DNA from: an uncultured Celeribacter sp.
Lineage (GTDB): Bacteria; Pseudomonadota; Alphaproteobacteria; Rhodobacterales; Rhodobacteraceae
Direction of reading: 5' to 3'
NCBI RefSeq assembly: GCF_963675965.1
Contig: NZ_OY780935.1
Location: 1,352,501-1,416,500 of the forward strand
Length of the DNA: 64,000 nucleotides
The position numbers and the translations under genes were made by a program. The notes below the pieces were generated by a model, which searched no databases, had not been told where the DNA came from, and worked only from the letters and a program-made list of their open reading frames with translations. The number at the start of each line of letters is the position of its first letter. The first letter of the stretch is position 1. Shown one piece after another: positions 1-7,446 of the stretch.

Positions 1-66
1 CCCGGAGGGATCCTCGCCAAACACCTTGTAGAGGTTCTTGATCGATACCTTGATATCCTCAGTCAT
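1..66 (-). CDS. proV: Glycine betaine/proline ABC transporter ATP-binding subunit, 5' end only
   Basis: Only the first 22 codons are inside the window; the rest lies beyond position 1. They read MTEDIKVSIKNLYKVFGEDP, which resembles the N-terminus of ProV/OpuAA ATPases. These couple ATP hydrolysis to osmolyte uptake at the inner membrane. The start codon overlaps the stop of the upstream permease gene by 8 bases (ATGACTGA), so the two are translationally coupled, as usual in proXWV or opuA operons. No Walker motif is in view, so the call rests on the N-terminus and the neighbours. Confidence 0.75.
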   Translation of the reverse strand, partial: MTEDIKVSIKNLYKVFGEDPSG

Positions 67-949
67 GGCCGGTCTCCCGATAGGCTTGCAGGCGTTTGCC
101 ATAGGTCTGGCTGACGCGGTCAAAGATGATGGCCAGGGCAACGATGGCGAGACCGTTCATCAGGCCAAGCGCGAGGTACTGGTTGCCGATGGCGCGCAGC
201 ACCTGGGTGCCAAGCCCTTTCACCCCGATCATCGAGGCAATCACCACCATAGACAATGCCATCATGATCGTCTGATTCACACCGGCAAAAATATTGGGCA
301 GAGCCAGCGGGATCTGTACCCCGAAAAGCTTTTCTCGGTTCGACGCCCCAAAGGCCTCTGCCGCTTCCATCACGTCCTTGTCGACAAGACGGATCCCCAG
401 ATTGGTCAGGCGCACGATCGGCGGGATTGCATAGATGCAGACCGCGATCAGCCCCGGCACCTTACCAATGCCCAGCAGCATGACCACCGGGATAAGATAG
501 ACGAAAGACGGAATGGTCTGCATCACGTCCAGAATCGGGGTCACAATGGCCTGCGCCCGATCACTGCGAGACATGAAAATCCCGATCGGGATGCCGACCG
601 CGATACAGACAAGCGTCGCAACGGAAATCATCGCAAGCGTCGCCATCGTGTCTTCCCACATGCCGAACACGCCGATCAGCACGAGCGAGACCACCGCCCC
701 CAGCGTGATTTTCCAACTGCGGGCCCCGAGCCAGGTCAAAAGTGCAATCACCAGAATGACCACGGGCCATGGCGCATGGGTCAGAACGTCCTCAAACCAG
801 ACGAGAAACTTCAGAAGAGGATTGAAAAAGGCTTCTATGGCTTCGCCATAGGCGCGCGAAAAGGTCCGAAACCCCTCGTCAATCCCCTGCTTGAAAGCCG
901 ACAGGTCACGCCGTCCGAGAGACGGGAACTCTGTGAGAAACTCCAGCAT
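59..949 (-). CDS. proW: Glycine betaine/proline ABC transporter permease
   Basis: This 296-residue inner-membrane permease belongs to the ProW/OpuAB group. After a hydrophilic N-terminal region of about 75 residues come several hydrophobic helices and the binding-protein-dependent permease loop around residues 190-215 (EAAEAFGASNREKLFGVQIP), which contacts the ATPase. The C-terminal half is rich in small hydrophobic residues. It follows the periplasmic binding protein gene by 73 bases and overlaps the ATPase gene by 8. Its role is import of glycine betaine, proline betaine or a related quaternary amine; the exact substrate cannot be read from the permease. Confidence 0.85.
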   Translation of the reverse strand: MLEFLTEFPSLGRRDLSAFKQGIDEGFRTFSRAYGEAIEAFFNPLLKFLVWFEDVLTHAPWPVVILVIALLTWLGARSWKITLGAVVSLVLIGVFGMWEDTMATLAMISVATLVCIAVGIPIGIFMSRSDRAQAIVTPILDVMQTIPSFVYLIPVVMLLGIGKVPGLIAVCIYAIPPIVRLTNLGIRLVDKDVMEAAEAFGASNREKLFGVQIPLALPNIFAGVNQTIMMALSMVVIASMIGVKGLGTQVLRAIGNQYLALGLMNGLAIVALAIIFDRVSQTYGKRLQAYRETGHD

Positions 950-974
950 AGTATTGTTCCTTATTTACGGGAGA

Positions 975-1002
975 AGGGCCCGCAACCTCCGTTGCGAGCC
1001 CT
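975..1002 (-). promoter_or_regulatory. Intercistronic stem-loop between proX and proW
   Basis: The arms AGGGCCCGCAAC and GTTGCGAGCCCT pair around a CTCC loop with a single mismatch. No T-run follows in the transcribed (minus) direction. It is therefore more likely an mRNA-stabilising or partial-attenuation hairpin than a terminator. Such hairpins often let the binding protein be made in excess over the permease. Confidence 0.55.
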
Positions 1003-1022
1003 CCCCTGTACAAATCGTTCGC

Positions 1023-2036
1023 TCAGAGCGCGTCCTTGACCTTCTCGGCCACTTCCGGGCTCACCCACTGGGTCCAGATGTCTTCATGCGTTGCCAGGAA
1101 CTCATAAGCGGCATCTTCGCCGATGGCCTGATTGTCGGTCATGTAGACCAGCATCTCGTTCATCACCTCCCCCGGGAAGACGCGGGATTTCAGATACTCG
1201 ACCACGCCTGCCGGGGCGATCTCTTCGACATCAGCGGTGATGACCGTGCTGACCTCGGACTTGGTCCAGCGCGACGGCTGCGGATCAACGCATTCATCAA
1301 CGGATTTCACCATGCAACCGTCCCAGTTCTCGGTCCCGGCCCATTCGGTTTCGAACGGCAGGGATACGAGTTTGTATTTGCCGATCACAGCGGTCGGGCT
1401 CCAGTAATAGCCGAACCAGTATTCGTCACGTTCCGTGGCTTTTGCGATCGCACCCTCAAGACCGGCGGCAGAGCCCGGATCGACCAGCGTCCAGCCTTTG
1501 TCTTCCATATCGAAGGCGCGGAACATATTGGCGTTTGCAGGCTGACAGCCCCAACCCGCCGGGCAGCCCATGAAGGCGCCTTTGCTTTCGTCTTCCACGT
1601 AGGGGAAGAATTCCGGATGTTCGAGAACCTTCTCGACCGTGTCCAGTTCCGGGTGATCTTTCGCAAACGCAGGTGTTACCCACCAGCCTTCGCCCAGACC
1701 GGTGATCGGACCGTCGAGCAGCTTGACCATGCGGCCTTCTTCAATGGCTTTGGCCAGCGGCTCACGCACCGCGTTCGCCCAGAGCTCGGGCGCGATCTGC
1801 GGTTCGCCCTTTTCGTTCATCGAGGCAAAGAGCGTGTTGGTGCCCCCATTGATCAGCTCGACATCGCAGCCGAAGCCTTCTTCGAGAATGATGCCATCCA
1901 CATTGGCCATCAATTCACCCGACGCCCAGTTGAATTCTGCAATTTTCAGATCGCCACATTCATCAGCAGCGAAAGCGCCGCCGGTAACAGCCACAAGAGC
2001 CAGAGCGCTGGCAGCAACAAGTTTAGTCGTTTTCAT
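1023..2036 (-). CDS. proX: Glycine betaine/proline ABC transporter periplasmic binding protein
   Basis: This 337-residue protein has a clear Sec signal peptide (MKTTKLVAASALALVAVTGG, cleavage near AFAA-DE). The mature part resembles ProX/OpuAC-type quaternary-amine binding proteins. It is rich in tryptophans (for example ELWANAV, EGWWVTP, YYWSPTAV, WTQWVSP), which in this family form the aromatic cage around a trimethylammonium group. Several cysteines (CGD, GCDV, CPAGWGC) may form periplasmic disulfides. It is first in the minus-strand operon proX-proW-proV. The ligand could be glycine betaine, proline betaine or another betaine; I cannot separate these. Confidence 0.82.
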   Translation of the reverse strand: MKTTKLVAASALALVAVTGGAFAADECGDLKIAEFNWASGELMANVDGIILEEGFGCDVELINGGTNTLFASMNEKGEPQIAPELWANAVREPLAKAIEEGRMVKLLDGPITGLGEGWWVTPAFAKDHPELDTVEKVLEHPEFFPYVEDESKGAFMGCPAGWGCQPANANMFRAFDMEDKGWTLVDPGSAAGLEGAIAKATERDEYWFGYYWSPTAVIGKYKLVSLPFETEWAGTENWDGCMVKSVDECVDPQPSRWTKSEVSTVITADVEEIAPAGVVEYLKSRVFPGEVMNEMLVYMTDNQAIGEDAAYEFLATHEDIWTQWVSPEVAEKVKDAL

Positions 2037-2442
2037 AAGGGGGTCTCCCGCTTACTTCGTGTGTGTACTCCGGCTTGATGTCCCTGACATCCCCTCAGCC
2101 GGTCACCACCCCGAATTGGGCGATTTCTCCGCACGATCAAGTCGCGGCCCTCGGCCCCCTAACTGCGGACCAAGAGCACCCCGGATACCTGATCCAAAAC
2201 CCAATGCCATACACAAACAACGACTGTCCGAGGCACGATCCGGCGGAGCATGGGCATAATCGAACACATCACGTCGCGTGATGCAACCCGATAGGGCGAT
2301 GCAGCCCCGGAAACGCCGCGTAGAGCGCCATTTGCGGCCTCCAATGGCGATAGTGATGGCAAAGCCGCCTCCCACGAGAGTTGCAGCACAGCCATCCGGG
2401 GTCTATCAGTCGAAACGACAGATCAAAACAGCAGGACACCCC
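2037..2442. promoter_or_regulatory. Divergent intergenic region between proX and the ABC exporter
   Basis: These 406 bases separate two outward-facing genes and must hold both promoters. The one clear element is a perfect inverted repeat, CATCACG and CGTGATG separated by TCG, at 2267-2283. A reading frame open from GTG 2278 into the exporter is not expected to be used, because the leader it would add is basic and unlike exporter N-termini. I see no further gene. Confidence 0.5.
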
Positions 2443-4230
2443 ATGGCCACCGACCGCACGCTCCAGGACGCCGCAGAACGTGAAAAATCCAAACGGATCG
2501 GGGCACTGGCCGAGCTCTGGCCCTTTATCCGGCCCTACAAACGGCTGATGAGCCTTGCCATTGTCGCGCTCGTCGCCACGGCCTGCATTTCGCTGATCCT
2601 GCCGGTTGCGGTGCGGCGCGTCGTTGACGGTTTTGGCGAAGCCGGGCTGATGTTGCTGGACAAATACTTCGTGGCCGCGCTGGTCATCGCCGGGCTTTTG
2701 GCTTTGGGCACGGGGCTGCGCTATTATCTGGTGACCCGGCTGGGCGAACGGGTTGTGGCTGACATCCGCACCGCCGTGTTCAACCGCATGATCCGCATGT
2801 CGCCAGCCTTTTTCGAAAACATTATGACGGGCGAGGTGCTGTCCCGCATCACCACCGACACGACGCTGATCCTGTCGGTCATCGGTTCATCCATCTCGGT
2901 CGCACTGCGCAACATGCTGATCATGCTGGGCGGGCTGATCCTGATGCTGTTCACATCGGCCAAACTCACCGGGCTGGTGCTGCTGATCGTCCCGGTCGTA
3001 ATCGTGCCGATCGTGGTGTTGGGGCGCCGCCTTCGCAAGCTGTCGCGAGAAAATCAGGAATGGATCGCCTCCTCCTCGGGCACCGCCTCCGAAGCGCTCC
3101 TTTCCGCCCAGACCGTTCAGGCCTTCACCGCCGAAGACCCGCAGGCCGCGCAGTTTGCCGCCGTCACCGAGAAAAGCTTTGTCGCCGCACATACCCGCAT
3201 CAAGACCCGCGCGGTGATGACCGTGATCGTGATCGCACTGATTTTTGCCGGGGTGGTCGGTGTGTTGTGGATCGGGGCCCGCGATGTGCGTGGCGGCAGC
3301 ATGACCATCGGCGAGTTGGTGCAATTCGTGATCTACGCCATCATGGTCGCAGGCGCCTCGGGCGCGCTGTCGGAAATATGGGGCGAATTGCAACGCGCCG
3401 CCGGAGCCACGGAACGGCTGGTCGAACTGCTGGGCGCCGACGATCCGGTCAAGGACCCCGACGCGCCCCTGCCCTGTCCAACACCGATGCGCGGGGAAAT
3501 CCGGTTTGATCATGTCAGGTTCTCCTACCCCTCGCGCCCGAACGCCCCAGCGCTCAACGATGTGTCCTTTGACATCCAGCCCGGGGAAACCGTCGCCCTT
3601 GTCGGACCGTCCGGCGCCGGAAAGTCGACGATTATCCAACTGCTGCAACGGTTCTACGACCCGCAAAGCGGCACCATCACCATGGATGGCGCACCGATTG
3701 CCGAGATGCAGCGCGCAGAGTTTCGGCGCAACATCGCGCTTGTGCCGCAAGACCCGGTGATCTTTGCCGCCTCCGCTGCAGAAAACATCCGCTTTGGCCG
3801 CCCCGACGCCACCCTTGATGAGGTCAAAGCCGCCGCCCACGCCGCTGCCGCTGACAGTTTTCTGACGGCCTTGCCCGAAGGCTATGACAGCTACCTCGGG
3901 GAACGCGGCATCATGCTGTCGGGCGGGCAAAAGCAACGTGTGGCCATCGCCCGCGCGATCCTGCGCGATGCGCCGATCCTGTTGCTCGATGAGGCGACCT
4001 CAGCGCTCGATTCAGAATCGGAACAGGCCGTGCAACGCGCGGTCGACGATATGGCGCAAAGCCGTACGACCCTGATCGTGGCGCACCGTCTGGCCACGGT
4101 AAAGAAAGCCGACCGCATTCTCGTCTTCGAACACGGCCAGATCGTTGCCACGGGCACCCATGACACGCTGGTCGCCGAAGACGGTCTTTATGCCCGGCTT
4201 GCCAGACTGCAATTCACCAATGGGGAATAA
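2443..4230 (+). CDS. ABC exporter, fused transmembrane and ATPase domains (MsbA/BmrA-like half transporter)
   Basis: This 595-residue half transporter has an N-terminal six-helix exporter domain (about residues 25-310) and an ATPase domain (about 345-590). The ATPase carries Walker A GPSGAGKST, a Q-loop VPQDP, signature LSGGQKQR, Walker B ILLLDEATSALD and an H-loop histidine in IVAHRL. Such proteins work as homodimers in the inner membrane, moving lipids, peptides or drugs outward. I start at ATG 2443 because AGGAC lies just upstream and the protein then has a typical short cytoplasmic N-terminus. It stands alone, so the substrate is unknown. Confidence 0.85.
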   Translation: MATDRTLQDAAEREKSKRIGALAELWPFIRPYKRLMSLAIVALVATACISLILPVAVRRVVDGFGEAGLMLLDKYFVAALVIAGLLALGTGLRYYLVTRLGERVVADIRTAVFNRMIRMSPAFFENIMTGEVLSRITTDTTLILSVIGSSISVALRNMLIMLGGLILMLFTSAKLTGLVLLIVPVVIVPIVVLGRRLRKLSRENQEWIASSSGTASEALLSAQTVQAFTAEDPQAAQFAAVTEKSFVAAHTRIKTRAVMTVIVIALIFAGVVGVLWIGARDVRGGSMTIGELVQFVIYAIMVAGASGALSEIWGELQRAAGATERLVELLGADDPVKDPDAPLPCPTPMRGEIRFDHVRFSYPSRPNAPALNDVSFDIQPGETVALVGPSGAGKSTIIQLLQRFYDPQSGTITMDGAPIAEMQRAEFRRNIALVPQDPVIFAASAAENIRFGRPDATLDEVKAAAHAAAADSFLTALPEGYDSYLGERGIMLSGGQKQRVAIARAILRDAPILLLDEATSALDSESEQAVQRAVDDMAQSRTTLIVAHRLATVKKADRILVFEHGQIVATGTHDTLVAEDGLYARLARLQFTNGE

Positions 4231-4311
4231 GCGCCGACATTTCCCGTTCCCTTTTGACGTGCCCTGCCCGATAGTCTGCACAACCATTCCGTCAGATCAG
4301 GAGAGTTAAAG

Positions 4312-4743
4312 ATGGGACTTTGGAACTTTGTGAAAGGCGCCGGCAAAAAGGTCTTCAAGAAAGAAGACGACACACCGAATGCCGATGATCTTCTGGCCGA
4401 AATCAAGGCTCTGGGCCTTGAGGCCGAAGGGCTGAAGGTCGACGTCGACGGCGACAAGGTGACCGTGTCGGGCGAAGCGGCCTCGCAGGACGCCAAGGAA
4501 AAGGTGATCATGGCGGTCGGCAATGTCGAAGGCATCGCCTCGGTCGAAGACAGCGTGCCCGGCGCAGATCCAGTGTTCCATGAGGTCAAGAAAGGCGATA
4601 CGCTTTGGGCCATCGCCGCAGAGACCCTTGGCAATGGCGCACGCTACACCGAGATTTTCGAGGCCAACAAGCCGATGCTGTCCCACCCGGACAAGATCTA
4701 TCCCGGCCAGATGCTGCGCATCCCGCAGGATCTTGAGGCCTGA
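4312..4743 (+). CDS. lysM: BON and LysM domain protein (Kbp/YgaU-like)
   Basis: This 143-residue protein has a lysine-rich N-terminus (MGLWNFVKGAGKKVFKK), a BON domain (about residues 25-75) and a C-terminal LysM domain (about 90-140: VKKGDTLWAIA ... YPGQMLRIP). The same two-domain order and length are found in E. coli Kbp/YgaU, a cytoplasmic potassium-binding protein, and its many homologues annotated LysM. No signal peptide is seen, which fits Kbp. The start has a good ribosome-binding site (CAGGAGAG). It lies 81 bases after the exporter and 64 bases before the next gene, so co-transcription is possible. Confidence 0.85.
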   Translation: MGLWNFVKGAGKKVFKKEDDTPNADDLLAEIKALGLEAEGLKVDVDGDKVTVSGEAASQDAKEKVIMAVGNVEGIASVEDSVPGADPVFHEVKKGDTLWAIAAETLGNGARYTEIFEANKPMLSHPDKIYPGQMLRIPQDLEA

Positions 4744-4807
4744 GCCATTCCACCCCGTGGTGCGGACCCAAGCGGCCCGCATCACCCGCCAGACAAGGAC
4801 GCCCGAC

Positions 4808-6061
4808 ATGCCTGCCTTTCTGCGTCTGCCTGTGCTGCTGTTCCATCGCTACTATCGCGCACTCTGGCTGCGCATAACGCTCTATGCGCTGCTGTCTCTT
4901 GTCGTTGCGATCGGCACAGCGCTGATCCGCCGCTATCTGCCGCCCGATCTGTCCGGAGAATTCGGCGGCGACGCGATCCAGCCGATCCTGACCATTCTGG
5001 CCTCATCAATGCTCGCGGTCTCGACCTTTTCGCTCAATGTCATGGTCTCAGCCCATCGCAGTGCAGCAAGCAACGCGACGCCGCGGATCAACCGGCTGTT
5101 GCTGGACGACACCACCACCCAATCGGTTCTGGCCACCTTCATCGGGGCGTTTGTCTATGCCCTGACCACGCTGATCCTGTTTCAGGCCGGGTTCTACGCG
5201 GAAAACACATTGATCGTGGTCATGGCGGTCACCGTGGTGGTGGTGGTGCTGGTGATCATCGCGATGCTGCGCTGGATCGACCAGCTCAGCACGTTGGGCA
5301 GTCTCGACGAAAGCCTGCAACTGGCACAGGATCAGGCCCGCCCCGCTCTCAAACGCCTGTCCAGAACACCTGCCAAAGGCGCGCTGCCGCTGAGCGATGA
5401 CATTATCCTGCCCGAAACGCTGACCGACATCCCGGCGGCGAAGTCGGGCTATGTCCAGATCATCGATGTGGCCGGACTGAATGGCTGCGCAGGACCGGAC
5501 CATTTCATCTATGTCTGCCGCGAGCCCGGGCGCTATGTGCTGGCCGGTCAGCCGGTGGCGCGTGTGTCCGGCTCCGGTCACAGCGCCGAGTCCCTGCGCA
5601 CAATGGCCGGCTGTTTTGTCATAGGTCCCAAGCGCACAGCCGAAGAAGATCCGGAGTTCGGCCTTCTGACCCTGTCGGAAATCGCGTCCAAGGCGCTCTC
5701 CCCCGGCATCAACGACCCGGGCACGGCGATTGAAGCCATCGCCCGGGTGACAGCATTGCTCTGGGCAAAAGGCACGGTGAAAAGCGCGCCGGAAGCCCCG
5801 CGTTACACTCAGGTCTTTCTGAAACCACCCAGTGATGCTCAACTGATCGAAGCGGCCTTCGGCGCCACGGCGCGCGATGGTGCTGGCACCATTGAGGTGG
5901 CCCTACAGTTGCGTCAGGCCCTGCTGGCGCTCTGCTCCGCGCCCGAAGCCCAGATGGCCAAGGCAGCAGAAGAGATGGCAAAACGCGCGCTCGACTATTC
6001 CGAACGCGCGCTGACACTGGAGATTGAGAAAGAGCGCCTGCGCACAACCCGCCCGGGGTGA
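4808..6061 (+). CDS. DUF2254 family membrane protein
   Basis: This 417-residue protein has four predicted membrane helices in its first 165 residues (around 15-35, 55-75, 105-130 and 135-160), then a soluble domain ending in a charged helix. The family is DUF2254, common in proteobacteria and of unknown function. A conserved-looking segment LSEIASKALSPGINDPGTA lies in the soluble half. The frame is open far upstream into the lysM-like gene, but the hydrophobic N-terminus and the end of the upstream gene support ATG 4808. The operon-like link with the BON-LysM gene hints at an envelope or ion-homeostasis role, which is inference. Confidence 0.8.
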   Translation: MPAFLRLPVLLFHRYYRALWLRITLYALLSLVVAIGTALIRRYLPPDLSGEFGGDAIQPILTILASSMLAVSTFSLNVMVSAHRSAASNATPRINRLLLDDTTTQSVLATFIGAFVYALTTLILFQAGFYAENTLIVVMAVTVVVVVLVIIAMLRWIDQLSTLGSLDESLQLAQDQARPALKRLSRTPAKGALPLSDDIILPETLTDIPAAKSGYVQIIDVAGLNGCAGPDHFIYVCREPGRYVLAGQPVARVSGSGHSAESLRTMAGCFVIGPKRTAEEDPEFGLLTLSEIASKALSPGINDPGTAIEAIARVTALLWAKGTVKSAPEAPRYTQVFLKPPSDAQLIEAAFGATARDGAGTIEVALQLRQALLALCSAPEAQMAKAAEEMAKRALDYSERALTLEIEKERLRTTRPG

Positions 6062-6088
6062 GACCCGCAAGGGCGGCGCTGGCGCGGC

Positions 6089-7207
6089 TTACAGCTTCTC
6101 GAGCACGACGGAGCCCACAGAATACCCGGCCCCGAACGAACAGATCAGCCCCAGATCCCCGGTCTCCATCCCGTCATTGTGCTTGGCAAAGGCAATGATC
6201 GAACCCGCTGACGAGGTATTGGCATAATCCTGCAGAATGTTGGGCTGTTCGCCCGCCTGCGGAACGCGACCCAGAACCTTCTTGCCGATATAGTCGTTCA
6301 TGGCCTTGTTGGCCTGATGCAGCCACAGACGCTTAAGCGTGGTGGGATCAAGGCCTTCCTCTTCCATATGTCCGGCGATGTGTTTGGACACGAGCGGCAG
6401 AACCTCTTTGAACACCTTGCGACCGTTCTGCATGAACTGCATATCGCGACGGTCTTCCATCTGGTCATGGGCGCGCCGCAAAAAGCCGTTGTTGTTACGA
6501 ATATTATTGGAGAACTGCGACGCGCAGCGGGTGGACAGAACCTTGAACTGCGGACGGCTGGCCACATCCGCCGCTTCCAGAAGCACGGCGGTTGCCACAT
6601 CGCCAAAGATGAAATGGCAGTCACGGTCGCGCCATTCGATATGACCAGAGGTCACCTCGGGACAGATCACCAGCGCGCGTTTGACGGAGCCTGCCCGGAT
6701 CATATCCGCAGCCGTCTGAATGCCGAAGGTTGCCGAGGAACAGGCCACATTCATATCGAAGGCAAAACCGCCCGCTCCCAACAGGTCCTGAATCTCAACG
6801 CCCATCGCTGGATAGGCCCGTTCCATATTAGAGGCGGCGCAGATCACCAGGTCGATGTCCTCCGGCGCAACGCCGCCCATGGCCAGCGCCTGTTTTGCCG
6901 CATCCAGAGCCATTTCCGCCATCAGTGACGGTGCATCATCACTGCGCGGTTCATAGCGCGGGCACATGCGGGTCGGATCAAGAACCCCTTCTTTTTCCAT
7001 CACATAGCGGGCTTCGATACCCGAGGCCGACGTGATGAATTCTGCCGAAGAATGGGCTTTGGCCTCAAGCGTACCTGCGGCAATCTCGTCAGCGTGTTCG
7101 GCATTGTAGAGGTCCACATAGGCATTAAAGGACGCCACCAGTTCGTCATTGGTGATGACATGAGGCGGCGTAAAGACCCCGGTTCCGCTCAACACAACTT
7201 GCCGCAA
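6089..7207 (-). CDS. 3-oxoacyl-ACP synthase III-like (thiolase superfamily) enzyme
   Basis: This 372-residue condensing enzyme keeps the KAS III catalytic triad: Cys156 (NVACSSA), His297 (LWLHQANKAM) and Asn330 (YANTSSAGS). It would condense an acyl-CoA or acyl-ACP with a second thioester. I place the start at TTG 7207, because GGAG sits 7 bases upstream and the protein then begins (M)RQVVLSGTGV, the usual family N-terminus; the upstream ATG at 7285 adds 26 unlike residues. It is longer than housekeeping FabH (about 320) and closer in size to FabH-like or OleA-like paralogues. It is divergent from an acyl-CoA synthetase gene, suggesting a shared acyl-thioester pathway. Confidence 0.8.
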   Translation of the reverse strand: MRQVVLSGTGVFTPPHVITNDELVASFNAYVDLYNAEHADEIAAGTLEAKAHSSAEFITSASGIEARYVMEKEGVLDPTRMCPRYEPRSDDAPSLMAEMALDAAKQALAMGGVAPEDIDLVICAASNMERAYPAMGVEIQDLLGAGGFAFDMNVACSSATFGIQTAADMIRAGSVKRALVICPEVTSGHIEWRDRDCHFIFGDVATAVLLEAADVASRPQFKVLSTRCASQFSNNIRNNNGFLRRAHDQMEDRRDMQFMQNGRKVFKEVLPLVSKHIAGHMEEEGLDPTTLKRLWLHQANKAMNDYIGKKVLGRVPQAGEQPNILQDYANTSSAGSIIAFAKHNDGMETGDLGLICSFGAGYSVGSVVLEKL

Positions 7208-7273
7208 AGGTTCACTCCATCTTAACCCTTCAAAGTGAAGGCAACCTAGTCCCGCAAGACGTCCGCGTCCACC

Positions 7274-7287
7274 TTGTGAATTCACAA
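7274..7287. promoter_or_regulatory. Perfect 14-bp palindrome in a divergent promoter
   Basis: TTGTGAATTCACAA is a perfect palindrome located between the KAS III-like gene and the acyl-CoA synthetase gene. Its position could let one regulator control both promoters. No regulator gene is adjacent, so the binding protein must be encoded elsewhere. Confidence 0.5.
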
Positions 7288-7446
7288 AACTGCGGAGGCT
7301 GACGTAGCGTCCGCCGACATCATTGTCGCGATGACGCTGCGTTTCATGCCGTGCAGGCTCTCTTGCGCGCCCCCGGCTTTCCCCCCATCATGGCCCGTGA
7401 GGAATAAAGACCCCGGCCAAAACCCGGGCACGAAGGGGAGGAGAGG

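Noticed and set aside
2278..2442. A 55-codon extension of the ABC exporter to an upstream GTG
   Set aside because: The extension is basic and unlike exporters, lies over the promoter palindrome, and a better start with AGGAC exists at 2443.
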